Source of the DNA: Prunella strophiata
Lineage: Eukaryota > Chordata > Aves > Passeriformes > Prunellidae
Direction: 5' to 3'
Assembly: GCA_036583965.1 (NCBI GenBank)
Contig: JAZBQD010000014.1
Coordinates: 41,340,990-41,404,989, forward strand
DNA: 64,000 nt
The notes under the pieces are model-generated. The model saw nothing but the letters and a program-made list of their open reading frames with translations, was not told the DNA's origin and did no database searches. Both the position numbers and the translations under genes were made by a program. This document shows positions 13,455 to 25,419 of the stretch, piece by piece. The number at the start of each line of letters is the position of its first letter. The stretch's first letter is position 1.

Positions 13455-13589
13455 AACTAATAGAAACAATGTATGTGACTTGTTAAAATTACAATAAAGC
13501 AAAATAATAAAGTTGGTCTAGCTCTTATCTGTCTGTTTCTCTACACACAAATATTTTTGGGTGGTTTTTTTCAGTGTATGACTTCTTTC

Positions 13590-13744
13590 AGACAGCTAAA
13601 GAGTAATATAAAATAACTTAGTGTCCAAAAGAAAAAAAATACATATATTGTACTTCATTCTGAACCTTTAAGACAGCTAAAAAAAAATCTATTAGTATCC
13701 AAATAAAAAAAATACACTTATCATACTTAATTTTGAGTCTTTAA
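13590..13744 (+). repeat. Diverged tandem duplication, two units of about 75-80 bp
   Basis: Unit 1 (13590-13670) and unit 2 (13671-13744) both begin AGACAGCTAAA. Both then carry a TTAGTGTCCAAA or TTAGTATCCAAA block, an A-run followed by ATACA, a TACTT block, and a final CTTTAA. The units differ by many substitutions and a small deletion, so the duplication is not recent. Confidence 0.75.
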
Positions 13745-14522
13745 AATGCATTAAAAATTCAGATTTAGAATATGGGTCTTGTTTTCTAATTTTTGATCAT
13801 GACAATTCTAGCCTTCTAAATGTGGTTCTCTGTGTAATATACATATATATACATATGTCAAGTCACAGAATGTTGATTTCTGAAGTAAATAGCAACACAT
13901 TCTACTTTTTATTTCTCTCCACTTGAAAATTGTATTGACTTGCTCGCTGAGTGTCTTCTGTGTAAGATTTTATAATTAGAAACGAGCTCCAACATCTGAA
14001 ACTGCTCAGACTTGGATCTTAACTCAGGTTTATTTCATATAGTTTATTTCACTGGAAATTAATACTTTGCTACAAATAAGTTTTTCCAATCCCAGTGTGG
14101 GATGTTCATACTCAATTATTCCAACTGTTCAAGTTAAGTTATTTATTGTTAGAATGTCTACAGTGAATAAACTGACTAGAGCATAAAACCATTTACTTTT
14201 GCATGTGAAAATAGTTTTTGTTTCTGTTATAGTATAATTCTACATATTATACTTAATTTGCAAGGTATAGTAGCAAGGATAACTTGGTTGGCTCATTTGT
14301 CACCATTATAGTCATCCTAAGCAATAGTTAATTTATTCTAAGTATTTCTTGCATTAAAAAGAGATAAAATATGAAAGATGACTGTATAATCATATTCAAG
14401 GATATTGGTAATATAAATATTTCAGAATGAAAGTCTTAATTAGCTTCCAAACAGGCACACTAGGAGAGGATGATGGTGAAGACAGTTGCAACCAGTTGGC
14501 AAAACAGAGAAAACTAAAAGAG

Positions 14523-14570
14523 AACTAAAAACATCTTATTTAGAAAAGAAAACTAAAACATCTTATTTAG
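14523..14570 (+). repeat. Short tandem repeat of a 20-21 bp unit
   Basis: AACTAAAAACATCTTATTTAG at 14523-14543 is repeated at 14551-14570 with one A missing, separated by AAAAGAA. A partial third unit (AACTAAAAG) precedes it. Confidence 0.85.
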
Positions 14571-17500
14571 TCTGAAAAGGGAACTGAATTTTTTAATTGT
14601 ATCATTGTGTCCACAGAGAGCTATTTCACAGCATAGTTACAGAATTATATCTACTCAGACTTTTTAGATCCACCAAAACCTCTGTTCCTTTATTCTTTTT
14701 TGATAGCTAGGGTCTGACAGGAATATTCTCCTTACTGACAGTGACCCTTCCTTTGAAATCAGCTTTTCTTAATCTCCTTGCATGATCTTTGATGTAGTCC
14801 CAATGCATGTAAAAATGTAATCCACACATTTTTTACATTCTCCTTACAAAATTAGTACTACAAAACCAACTAATTCTATTTAATAGATTCTGAGAAATAT
14901 AAACTTTACTTTTACAAAAGCATCATCCTTCAAATGAGTTTGTAAGAGCATTTCTCACAGAGAAAGAAAGTGATAGATGAGGCAGGTACTGTATGGGTGG
15001 TGAAGCAAAAATTATAGGCTTTCCTGCTGTCTTCATCTGGTCAGTTTTAAAATGGCAAGTACTATTGAACATGTTTTCCATCAAACTTTAGCAGCTGTGC
15101 AACAACAAATACAGAAAGGCACACCTGCCATGTTTCTCATCACCTGACTTGGCTCTTGGCTCCCACCTGGAAATATGGCACAAATTCCTGCCCTTGAAAA
15201 CAAGTCACACTTGGTGCTATTGTGGGCCCTATCCACCAGACAAGTCTACCCATGCATATGGCCCTAACAAGCTGGTGTCTAAAAGCAGCAGCCCAGAAAG
15301 AAAAGCACAGATCATTTAACTCATCAGATATAGCTTTCACTGTCTCTGGTACTAAGGTAGAATATTCCCACAAATTATTTCAGTGTCTCTACCAGTGTAT
15401 CTCTTCTGCTTGCCTTTCTCTTTTAATTTCCTCTTCTCAGCATCAGTTTGAAAAATGTTTGGTAGGTCCCTTCTGTGCCAATGAGTCATTCACTGCAGAA
15501 TTACTCTGCTTCTGTTTGCTTTCAACTGGGCTCCACTCCAGATACATGGAAATATGTTCCTTTGATGCAATTATAATTTGTTTTTCTGGATACCTTATTT
15601 GAACTACTGGCTATTTGTTTTCTCCTGATCTCTGTATAAATCTACCTCATAGCTAAGGTAACCAACAAGAATTTATCAAACCTAATGGTGAGACAATAAG
15701 GTTCAGCATAATAAAACAGAAGCAGATGTTACTTCTGCAATGCTCATACTTTGCTGGCACACTGGCTGATTATGATCAGACTCTGTCCTGTTCCAGCTGC
15801 CTGTTGCCAGCACAGAAAGTACCAAGTGTGTTTCACTTCCTTATCAGTTGCAGAATAGATGGAATACAGTCTGTATAACTAGTTTTGTGAATGAATCTAT
15901 TCCATGGGTCCAAGGCTAAAGTTCACAGAAAACCTTTAGGAAGTTTTAGGGTAACCCATATGGCCATGTCAGTGTAAACCCTTATTTGATTAATTCTCCT
16001 TAATGTGGAAAATTTATACCAGGGTTCATAATTTATTTCACAGGAAATTGTTAAGAAACATTGCCCTCAGTTTTTGAAAGGTTTCAAAGAGGCCACAAAG
16101 ATCCATCTATTTATTAGTCATGGTCATTGTTTTAAAATCCTAATTTCCTTTTTCTAGGCCTTTTCCAGTCTTCAGAATTTTGAAATTATATGTTCCTAAT
16201 CAGTTTAAAGTTCATCTTGTTGTCTTACCCTGAAAAATGATATTTTTATTTTTCTTTTTTTATGACAAAGCTTTAATTGTTGGCACAACATAGAGTATGT
16301 AGCACTTGCTTTTGGAAAGGTGATGGAAGGAGTCCATTGTTGGATCTCCAGCAAAATTTTGTTTCAGAGTACCAGTGTACCTTTCAAATTAATCTCCAAA
16401 TTCTGAATTTATCTATTTGCCATGTTTTGCTTTAATTTACAAGTTGGTTTTAGTTAGAAAAAAATAGATTTTTTTCTGGAGAAAATTAAGATAGAATATA
16501 TTTTCATGCTGTAATTTACTATCTTTCCCTTTTTTTCTTGCATAATACATTTGAATGATGTAAACAACTCAAGGAAATAAAAAGGAAGCCCAAGAGTGTG
16601 ATTTATGCTGACATTTTTCTTCCTGAAAAAGACAGAAGAAAGGACTGTGCTAAGCAACCTGCTTCATTCTCTTCTTCAATTCTTTTGGTTTTTCACTGTT
16701 TTTCACTTTGGCTCTCCCTCAACAGCTCCAGCTCTCAGGAGACTCTTGCAATTGCAGATAGCTCTGGTGTTTGTGTAGTTCTTCCTATATGCATAACAGA
16801 TAGAGACACAGATGAAATATAGCAAGGTTTAGTCCCTTTTCCCTCTGTTCTATCTTGATACAAGGCTAACTGAATCACAGGAAATGGTGCTGGGTTTATA
16901 AAATTAGAACTATATTTTCTGCATTAATACATACAAATGATTCATGACAGAAAGTGAAACTAAGTAGTTTGACTTTCCCTTCTCAGAATGGCTTTTTTTT
17001 TCCCTGTTCTATAAAATGCTTTAGCATATTTTACCTTAATTTTAGATCTAGCAATATCTTACAGTCAGATACAGGAATATACATAAGCTGTGGCTCTGGT
17101 CCAGGACTGAACATGACCTTCACAACTGCCCCCCCACTCTTGCCTTTCTTCCTCACTCTCTGCTTGGGAAGGAATTCTACATAGAGGGGCTGGAAGACAG
17201 TTTCTGTGCCTGCCAAAATGTTCCCTGACTGGAGTGATCAGAAGACCAGGACAGGGCAACACAGTGTGAGGCACTGCTGTCAGTGCAAGTGTTGCCACCA
17301 CCTCCCATTGATCAGATGCATTCACTACAGCCTTTGCTCCTGCTCAGTCTGTTCTCTATCCTGTACACACACTTGGGATTTCTTTCTGGGGTAGAACCCC
17401 TGTGAAAGTAGGCATGAAAGTGGTCAGTGACATCTATGCCTTCATTGGCCTAATAACAATTTGGCTGATTGGATTGTTGTACCTGGACCAGATCATTCTT

Positions 17501-19094
17501 GAATTTGAAGAATATTGAAATAGAAATATTCTTGAACTTTTCTCTCAAGTTGGTATTTTTTATAGCAAGGATTTATTTGGTCTTTTATTCTGTGATCATC
17601 CTGTGGTATATTTCCTGACTGTTTAATTCATGCAGCATTTGATTCATTGACTTCTCAATCCTTGCAAGAAAAGTTTGTCAATTCAATGAATTATGTGCAA
17701 TAGTTTTTAGACAGCTATATGCAGTGATACTTTAAAAATTGCTATATTGGGCAAATCTACTACTGCACTTTTAAATTTTTTTTAGTATAACTTAATATCT
17801 CACGTGATTACCTTTTATAAGAGGATAATGATTGTGTGTTTTGTCACAGTTGTTTTATGTAAACTGCAACATTCATTTAAACAACAGTAAAAGGTAATCC
17901 CCAATAAGTCCTCTGCTGTGATCTGCCTTGAATACTTGTTTGGAAATAATTTTCTAATAAAATACACACCGATTTTTTTTGCCTTAATAAGGTTTTTCTC
18001 AATGTAAAAGAGCAATTCTTAAAATTCTGTATCTGAAAAATGTATATAAATGGCTCTTTATCTTTTTGCTCCACTGCATACCATAGTGAAATTAGAAAAA
18101 AGAAGTGAAAAAATACCCAGCCAGTTTATTTTTTCATAAAGCTGATGAGAGATGCTGACATCCAAAGGATGTGTTCCAGGAGTTGTGCCAGGGGAGCAGC
18201 TAGCTGATGTGAGTGATGATGATAAAAAGATATGGAAGGAAGAACAGATCATGGAAAAAAATAAAAACAATCAAGGGAAGGAATTTGATTATGGCACTGC
18301 TTGTGTCAGTTGTACAAAAGGAAATAACTGGTCTAAGAAGAAACACTTATGAGCTGAAATGAAATGTGGATTTGAAGGCCAGGATGCTCTGTTTATAACT
18401 AGTTTTACTGTTTCAAAGTGACTGCAGCTGTTCTAAGTTAGCAGTATTTGTTACTACAGAGCAACAGTATTGTTGTTTTACAGCTTCTGGTTCCCTTCAA
18501 TACAGACCATTTTCCTAGCTGTGTAAGTACTCATTAGCAAAACTCAGCCCTCTCCATTTTCCTTCTTGCCCTAAAAAGACTCAAAAGGAAACCAAAGACT
18601 ATAACTACTTTAGCCCTTAGGATGAAAGTTAGTTTGGTTTTCATTCAATTAAGCAGTTTAAATGATAGTTGCTAGTAACAATTCTCTTCTTCAGCAACAA
18701 ACCACAGCACATAAACAAACAATGCATTCACTGCAGACAGATGAAAGGTCACAACACCTTTTAAATAAAAGTATTGGGTACAAATTGTGTAGTCAATTAA
18801 TGGGATGATTTTCTCTTAAAATTGACAATTGTTCATAGTAGAAACTGAGTAGACAGAAGCAATAATCAGAATAAAAATGGTAATAACATTGTGGCAAATG
18901 CAGCCTCTACTAGAAAAAAATCTATAAATATTTTCTACTTAACATTCTTGAAGTAGTTAATATCTTCTTATGAAGAAAGTGTGTCTTACAGAATTAAGAC
19001 AATCCAGGGAAGCATTTTTCACCAGTAAAGAATCAATGCTATCCCTCATTACTGTACAGTAAAATCAGCTCACAGCATCACTCTACAGTAAGAA

Positions 19095-19195
19095 AGTACT
19101 GTTGTCTTGTTTTATAGGGAAAAAAAAAATTAAACTATTTGGCCAAGATCACACAGACAGTCTGCAGCAGTACCCAGAATTCTTGGATCCTGAGG
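19095..19195 (-). mobile_element. MIR-type SINE remnant
   Basis: In plus-strand order this reads TTTTATAGGG, an A-run, TTAAACTATTTGGCCAAG, ATCACACAGACAGTCTG and CAGCAGTACCCAGAATTC. That is the order of landmarks in the reverse complement of the MIR core (TTTTACAGATGAGGAAACTG, then TTAAGT.ACTTGCCCAAGGTC, then ACACAGC, then GGATTCGAA). Divergence is high, as expected of an insertion predating birds. The family call rests on the ordered landmarks. Confidence 0.6.
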
Positions 19196-20013
19196 TAATA
19201 CACTTCTCTGACTTTTCCCAAGTCAAAAAAGAAACAAACAAAAATTGAAACAATACCAAAGAATCCTAAACTTATGCGGTGGGGGTAGGACCACTAGTAG
19301 CCAGTTGATTTTGCAATTTCATTTGAATCAAGATTACAAATAAATCTGCCTCTAAAAATCTATAAACAACTTAAAGGCTGGTTTATAGTTTCTCTTTTGC
19401 CATTCTGTTGTATATCAGGGAACATTACAGATACTCATTGCCTGCACATTTTAACTGTTCAGTAAGTTTTTCTGTGCACAATTTAATTCTGTATGCAATT
19501 TTAAGAGTTAGCAGCCTAAAGACTCATAAAACTCCTGACCATATGTTCCCTTGCTCTTCAGCTTTTAGTATAAAATTCAAAGTATGCATTTTAAAAATAT
19601 CTATAGACTCCTAAACAAATGTTTTTGCTAAGTTATGAACAGGCCATGAAAACATTGTTAAAACTGTCTAACATTTTCATTGCAATAGAGAAATAGCAGT
19701 GAAATAGCAGAAGTGAAGAAAAGAGAAATCTACTTTCTTCACTTCTGCACCACTTACTCTCCCCATTTTCACACCATTATGCACTAGGATTATGTAATAT
19801 TTCATAAAATAAATAGACTAAAAATGAATCAGGTCTTCAAAGGGAATCAATTACTAAAATCTAAAAGCAGTAAGAGGTTTGATAATAATGGAGGCTTTCT
19901 TATTTTTCTTCTTTATTGATCCATTCCCTGGTACCATGTTCTATGCCACTGACATGCTCATTTCATAAATTCAATGTCCAAAGCACTTAAAGCTTTGAAA
20001 GATAATGTAGTTT

Positions 20014-20049
<36 letters not shown>

Positions 20050-20522
20050 ATGAAAGAATTGTTCAGAACACATTGTAGCTTACATCATCTGTAATTTCTG
20101 AGATTCTGTTTGTTTTCTATGTATATTTTTCTCAAAGTAACCCATGTAGTAACGATGTATGGTGTTGGAAAGGTCTTTCATAATAAGTTCACTGAGACAA
20201 CCCCCATCCCCTTCTCTCTGTGCTTCTGGGAGGAAGAGGTACAGCCTGGGAAGGAGGGAAGGATGAGGGAAGATGTTTTTAAGAATTATTCAATCCTTCC
20301 AAGATAAATTACAGCAAACTGGATGATCCCAGACAGGAATGTTATGATAAAGTAGGAGGAAGAAAAGGAAATATTTTCAACAGATAACTGTACCTTCTTT
20401 TCACTGTTCTTCTTTCACTGCTTCACTGTTCTATTTTTTCTCAATAATCTTAGGTATCTGTGGTGCTTCTAAACACTTATATGCAAAGGTAATGTTGTTT
20501 AAAAGACCCTAATTTATAACTG
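19196..20522. other. AT-rich sequence without a gene
   Basis: Only short frames are present, and a TG/TA microsatellite lies near 20014-20050. The stretch from 20398 to 20435 contains three imperfect copies of TTCACTGTTCT, a minor local repeat. Confidence 0.6.
20014..20050. repeat. Compound (TG)n(TA)n microsatellite
   Basis: About four TG units run directly into about fourteen TA units. A tract of this kind is likely to vary in length between individuals and to unwind or form a cruciform easily. Confidence 0.95.
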
Positions 20523-20850
20523 TGTCCTGGTTTAGGGCAAATTTTGCGAGGAAACCTCTGAAGGGGTCTCCTCTAGAAAGCAAATTTCAGCATAAAGTCA
20601 TAAAGTTTTAATATTAGACTTCTATCAGCAGGACTTTTAAAACTGCAATCCATACTAATCTGTTAATTTTGCCTTTTTTTAATGGCTGAATCTTTTCTAG
20701 AAATTATAACTTTTTTAGGGAAAGATGTTCTATAGAAATAAAAGATCAACTAAGAAAATAAAACCTGCTAAAAATGAACTCTCTCCAAGAAAAAACAAAT
20801 AAAGAATATTAGAAAAACTAATTAGAAACTTTTGATATTTAGGTATTCAC
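20523..20850 (+). mobile_element. Songbird-type endogenous retroviral LTR fragment
   Basis: The fragment starts with TGTCCTGGTTTAGGGCAAA, then GAGGAAACCTCTGAAGGG and GTCTCCTCTAGAAAGC. This is the characteristic 5' start of a common LTR family in songbird genomes. Similarity is clear for roughly the first 70 bases. The rest is AT-rich and the right border is uncertain. No internal retroviral sequence follows, so it is a solo or truncated LTR. Confidence 0.6.
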
Positions 20851-23100
20851 AGTGTGTGTTTGAAATTAACTACAGAATGACAACATGGCCAATGATTTCA
20901 TTAAACATAAGTGTGGCTAAAATGAGTTCCAATATATGTTTTTACTGCAGAGTGATATCTTCATATTTCTGTGATACCTTTGCTTCTCTGAGCTAAACAG
21001 GATAAAATCTGCTCAGCTCCACTGAATAATGCACATTTTACCTTTGTTGAAGGCATTTCAAATATGTATTGATGGTCACTGAAAACCACCTAAATATTCA
21101 CTGTGTTGAATAATCAGTATGAAATGTAGCTGAGGTTCTTGAAATCTCCTGATGTGTTCTCAAACCCCTTTTCCTTCATGCATAGCTTCTGGCTGACAGA
21201 TGCTGCTACTATCAATCAAAAACCTCAGAGAAACCCCTACACAAATGCAGTCCACGAGAGAGACAACAAAGACGAACTTTACATTCTGTTTGCTTTTTTG
21301 TTGTCTCTTTCCCAGTGACAATTTCTAAGACGGTTCATGCCAGACTAAGCTTTTGGGCTCATCTGTAAGTAACACAGCCACATGAAGCATTTAGTGTCCA
21401 CTTTTTGGAGCAAAAAGCACTATTTTTCCAGGTAACTTGACTCAGACCAGATAATTAAGCACCCCATTTCCTGTCCTCTTTTTTATTTTTTTTTTTTGAA
21501 CAAATGATGCAAAAAATATGTTGTTGATCTTTTTAATTTTTTCCCTTTGCTCTTTAAATACCATTTGGGGTATTCATTAAAATTTCTCAGTTACTGTGCT
21601 AATTAATAGGAAAAACTATGACAAATATATGTCAAAGACTGACCTCAATTGAAATTGTACTGCAGTTTATCTCTGTCATAAAAATTAGAGGAGAACAAGT
21701 TCTACTTTTCTTCTTTTAGAGCAGATGTCTATTTGAACATCACTTATAGTTAAAATTACATTTAATCATGGCTGTTTAAAGCTGATGGCTGATGGCTTTT
21801 CAACCATCTCAGATAGTGCTATAGAAGCCAAACTTAGTAGAAATGTCTGTGAAAAATCACCCCAAATTTGTTGTGAATATACTTCTTTTATTTATGAACC
21901 AAGAAAGTGTGACTGCATTTGTACCCCCCCATATAGTTGCCAGAGGCTAATTAATGCCTGCTGAGAGAGCTTAATGAAATGTAGCCACACTATCATTTCT
22001 CCTCAGAACTGCTCTTTTCTATCCATAACCACATTAAATTTACTCATGCTCACTAGAAACCCAGGTCTGTCCCTTTTTTTAAAGTTATGACTCCCTTGTG
22101 ATCCCAGGAAAAAATACCTAATGATAACCTAAAAAAAAAAAGACAAGAAGGTAAAATATTTTAGACTATTTTATATTTTTTTGTGTTTCCTGAAATTATC
22201 CTTGTAGCTGCAAGTAGCAAAGCTGTTTATTGCAATAATGCTTATTATTGTTATAACAGAGACAGCAAAGATGCTTTGAGTGACTGTTTCACATGGCACT
22301 GGGGGTAGTATGAAAGCAGTCAAGGAGAAAATTCTCAACTTCAAAATTCTCTTGTACAATTCTATTGCTGGGTTAAACAGAATTAAACTAGAATATCAGA
22401 AGAGGTTTGCAGGGACATGCAACATAACTTCAGGATTATGACAATTTACCTTCAGAATAATGCAGCTTTGTGGTTATCTTTGACACTTGGTATGGTGCAT
22501 CGGCTCTTTATTTTCTCTGTTCTCTGAGATGTGAAATATGTATTTTGTGAAATCTAAGCTCTGGTCATTGTTCATGGCTTGCTATTCGCTAGTTTCTTCA
22601 GACTACTTTATAGTCTGAGCCTAACATCACTTTACTACTGTTTCATTTCTAGCATTGTCAGGAAATTTTGATTATGATTTAAATTCTATCTGACAATGAG
22701 AAAGATTATTTTCAGTAAACTTCAGACTTTATAGCCATCCAAATAGCCAAATTTACACCTTATGAATAAAAGAGAGCACTCCTTGCAGACTGAATGCAAC
22801 ACTGAAAATGCCTAGCATGGTGATCGCCTCCTACTTAATTTGAGAATTCTTGAGTTACCCTACTCTAAGGACCTCCTGGAAAAGTTTTTTGAACAACCAC
22901 CTAAAGGTTGAAAATGTGACTATCACTGCATGAAGAACATCAGTCCTTATATTACCTTTATTATTAATAATTAAACCCTCAAATCAAGTTTGTTGCAGAA
23001 TTGTATGGTTTGTCTCCTGGAAGATACTATGCCACTTCCCTTATGGGGAACTTATTGTTTTAGTCATGAAGAATTTTGAGTAGTCTTCATGAGATTGATT
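20851..23100. other. AT-rich sequence without a gene
   Basis: No gene or clear repeat is seen. A tandem GCTGATG duplication lies at 21781. The 21700-21800 interval is even-textured unique sequence. Everything else is short frames and homopolymer runs. Confidence 0.6.
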
Positions 23101-23450
23101 AGTTCCTCCAGATCTTGACATGAGGTTCAGCAGGTCTGCACTGACCAGAAGGGGAAATGCCACAAGGATAATTCACACTGACAGGTTCTGGTGACCTCCA
23201 CAAGGAGCCAGGCATCAAGGTAGTAACTGCAGACAGAGACAATCCAGCTCTGTCACTGGCTGCTGACCCCTGTGTTCAACAGTGCAGACATGATGTAGTG
23301 CCTGGAAAGAGGTGTTCCCAGGCCATATTAAGATTTGGGAATCAGCTGGCAGCATCTGCTCAAATAAAGCCCCTCAGACTGCTTTGGTTTTGCAGTGCCT
23401 CTTACTGAATTCTCTTTCCCTGAGTCAATTCCAGCTCCAGATGTTATAAC
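23100..23450 (+). mobile_element. Possible solo LTR of an endogenous retrovirus
   Basis: This is a GC-richer block in AT-rich surroundings. It holds a polyadenylation signal (AATAAA at 23363-23368) followed by CCCCTCAGACTGCTTTGG, TTTTGCAGTGCCTCTTAC and a CCCTGAGTC element. That arrangement resembles the R-U5 part of avian beta- or alpha-retroviral-like LTRs. A weak TATA-like stretch (ATATTAAG) lies about 35 bases upstream of the AATAAA. No gag, pol or env relic is next to it. Borders and target-site duplication could not be fixed by eye. Confidence 0.4.
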
Positions 23451-25140
23451 TGGAAATAAGTCACTTCAGTTATTTCCCTGTCCTTAGAAGAGAAAACTAT
23501 GGGGGCAATTTTGACTAAAATAATACTTCTGGAGGGGCACACATGTCAGTTTATATTTTTTATTCAAGATTCAGTATTACAGTTGAAGTTAAGACCTCTA
23601 AGTAAATAAAATATTTCGGATTTCTGCAATATATTTTTAATGACTTATACATAGCCCAGTATCAGTCTCAGAGAAGGACAGATTTTTTTTACTTTCTGAA
23701 ATATATATAAACCCAAAGCTTGTGAGACAGCAAGAGGGGAAAAACTTCATCATACTTATCAGATTGTAGACTGTCCATTTGGCATTCTGCCTGGAAACTT
23801 GCAAACTCAATTAAATGCACATATGGTCCATAGCAGGTAAAATCAGTCTCTGCCAACACACATTCCTCTTACAGGACTTCCAAACTGTACCCACACTAGA
23901 TAGCTTTTTCCACATAGATGATTTTTTCCACTTCTCCAGCAGCATCAGCTCAGCATATTGTCTTCTCTGCCCTGGAAGGGTACAGGGAAGAATGCCAAGA
24001 TGAACATCAGTTTGAACTCCACAGGGGTGATTTTTCTACTGAGGAGTTTTGTTGAGGAAGACAGGTATGTAGATACCTAGGTTTAATGAGCAGTGCCAGT
24101 AGAATTAATAAATCTTCTCAATACTCCCTGAAGCAGCTGCTCTATTTTGAAATAATGAGCATATGGTTTCATTATATTTCATTGGTTTGATCCCCTTCAG
24201 CTAAAGAAATACTCCAGGAGAATGCAAACAACTTACAGAATTTCTGCATATTTCTCACTCTTTTTATTTTTCCTGGCTAAACGGAAAGCTGACTAGCATG
24301 CAAAAGGAAGGGCCAGAGGCAGCATTCAAATTCCTTAATAGGGGTTGTGTGAGGGGTGATGGGGCCTCCAACAATAACGAGGACTTGTGTGTGCCTTGAA
24401 GCTGCAGTGCTGGGAGGTTTCCTCAGAGGTTTTGTTTCTGTGAAAGAAACTGTCTGAAAGAAACAAGCTCAAGCTGGACTAACACAACCTATAAGCAGTA
24501 TTATATATTAAAAATTTCTCTTTAGAGGCAGAGATTGGGCAAGGAGGAGGCTGAGAAAACATCAAAGCAGCTTGTTGATCTAAAATATTCAAAATTTATA
24601 GAAAGAAAGGAAGTTATGAGTTAATTTTCAATTGTTTACAAGAAGCAACCTTTCAAAGCGCAGCAAAACATGTTTTACTTTCTTAGCTGCTAGAGCCATT
24701 TCCTTGCCCAGCTGTTTAGAGGGAAACTGTATTCAATATTTTGTCCATTGTGCATCCTGCTGCCGGCATTAGAAAACCAGAATCTGAAGTGAGAGTCATT
24801 TGCAATTTTTTTAATAAGATCCTCCTAGAAACTGATTTTGTGCAGCTACAAGGTCATAGACTACCTTTTTAAAAGAGTCAGATTAAATCAGGAAAACTTA
24901 CATATGTTTTCCTTAGGGAACCAGATAGTCTTGTCACATCTAGTGGCTGGAGGGCAGGAGCCATTCCTGGAAAATTCAGTGACTGAGAGGGAGGTACCAT
25001 GTTCTTTAGGTCAGCTGTGGGGAAGATGTACATTCTGCTCTTGGTTTCTTGACTCTCTTTCTTATTAATTCCATTACATTACTCTGTGGAACAATCTGTG
25101 GGAGGTAGTACTGAAGGTAATTTCACCTCCTAAAGAGTTG
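23451..25140. other. Sequence without a gene
   Basis: No gene is supported. The patch at 24930-25060 is slightly GC-richer and lies at the end of a 76-codon frame (24838-25068) with no recognised motif. Confidence 0.55.
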
Positions 25141-25173
25141 CAGCTGTTCTGATTACTAAGATTTGGAACAGGT

Positions 25174-25191
25174 GTGCCCTTAATAGGGCAC
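25174..25191. repeat. Perfect inverted repeat, 7-bp arms
   Basis: GTGCCCT TAAT AGGGCAC is a perfect palindrome with a 4-base loop. It lies 25 bases upstream of a TATA-box-like sequence and could be a dimeric protein-binding site, which is inference. Confidence 0.85.
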
Positions 25192-25216
25192 AGGTACATC
25201 TAATGACATTAAGTAA

Positions 25217-25325
25217 TATAAAAGGAGGGGCCAGCAAGAGAGGAGGAGACAGAACTCAGTTAGCAGTGCTGTAGTGAAGAAAGAGGGTGGAGTCAGCTCT
25301 GCAAGGAACATGAACTTGTGAAAAG
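25217..25325 (+). promoter_or_regulatory. Promoter-like island: TATA box and downstream splice donor
   Basis: TATAAAAG at 25217-25224 is followed by a purine- and G-rich leader (GGAGGGGCCAGCAAGAG). About 100 bases later is a good splice donor (AAAAG/GTATGG, GT at 25326). The spacing fits a short noncoding first exon. The leader's only clear ATG (25310) meets a stop after two codons. The composition differs from the AT-rich flanks, and the whole could be the U3-R part of an LTR. No proof of transcription can come from sequence alone. Confidence 0.35.
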
Positions 25326-25419
25326 GTATGGGACTTTCTACAGCAAGATAACATTTCAGAGCTTGCTGATATAACTAGTAACCTTATCTGTGTTGATAAC
25401 TGACAGTAGTCATATATTA

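Larger units (their letters stand above)
13083..19094. other. Sequence without a supported gene
   Basis: Apart from the listed repeats, no gene is supported. At 15060-15602 stop codons are sparse on both strands. The longest frame there (15222-15602, 126 codons) begins with GTG rather than ATG. A GC-richer patch at 17080-17340 is also open in several frames. A short lysine-rich frame lies at 18152-18352. None matches a family I recognise. Confidence 0.55.

Noticed and set aside
15222..15602. 126-codon plus-strand frame, the longest in the window
   Set aside because: It begins with GTG, not ATG, overlaps open frames on the other strand, has no recognised motif and is compatible with chance.
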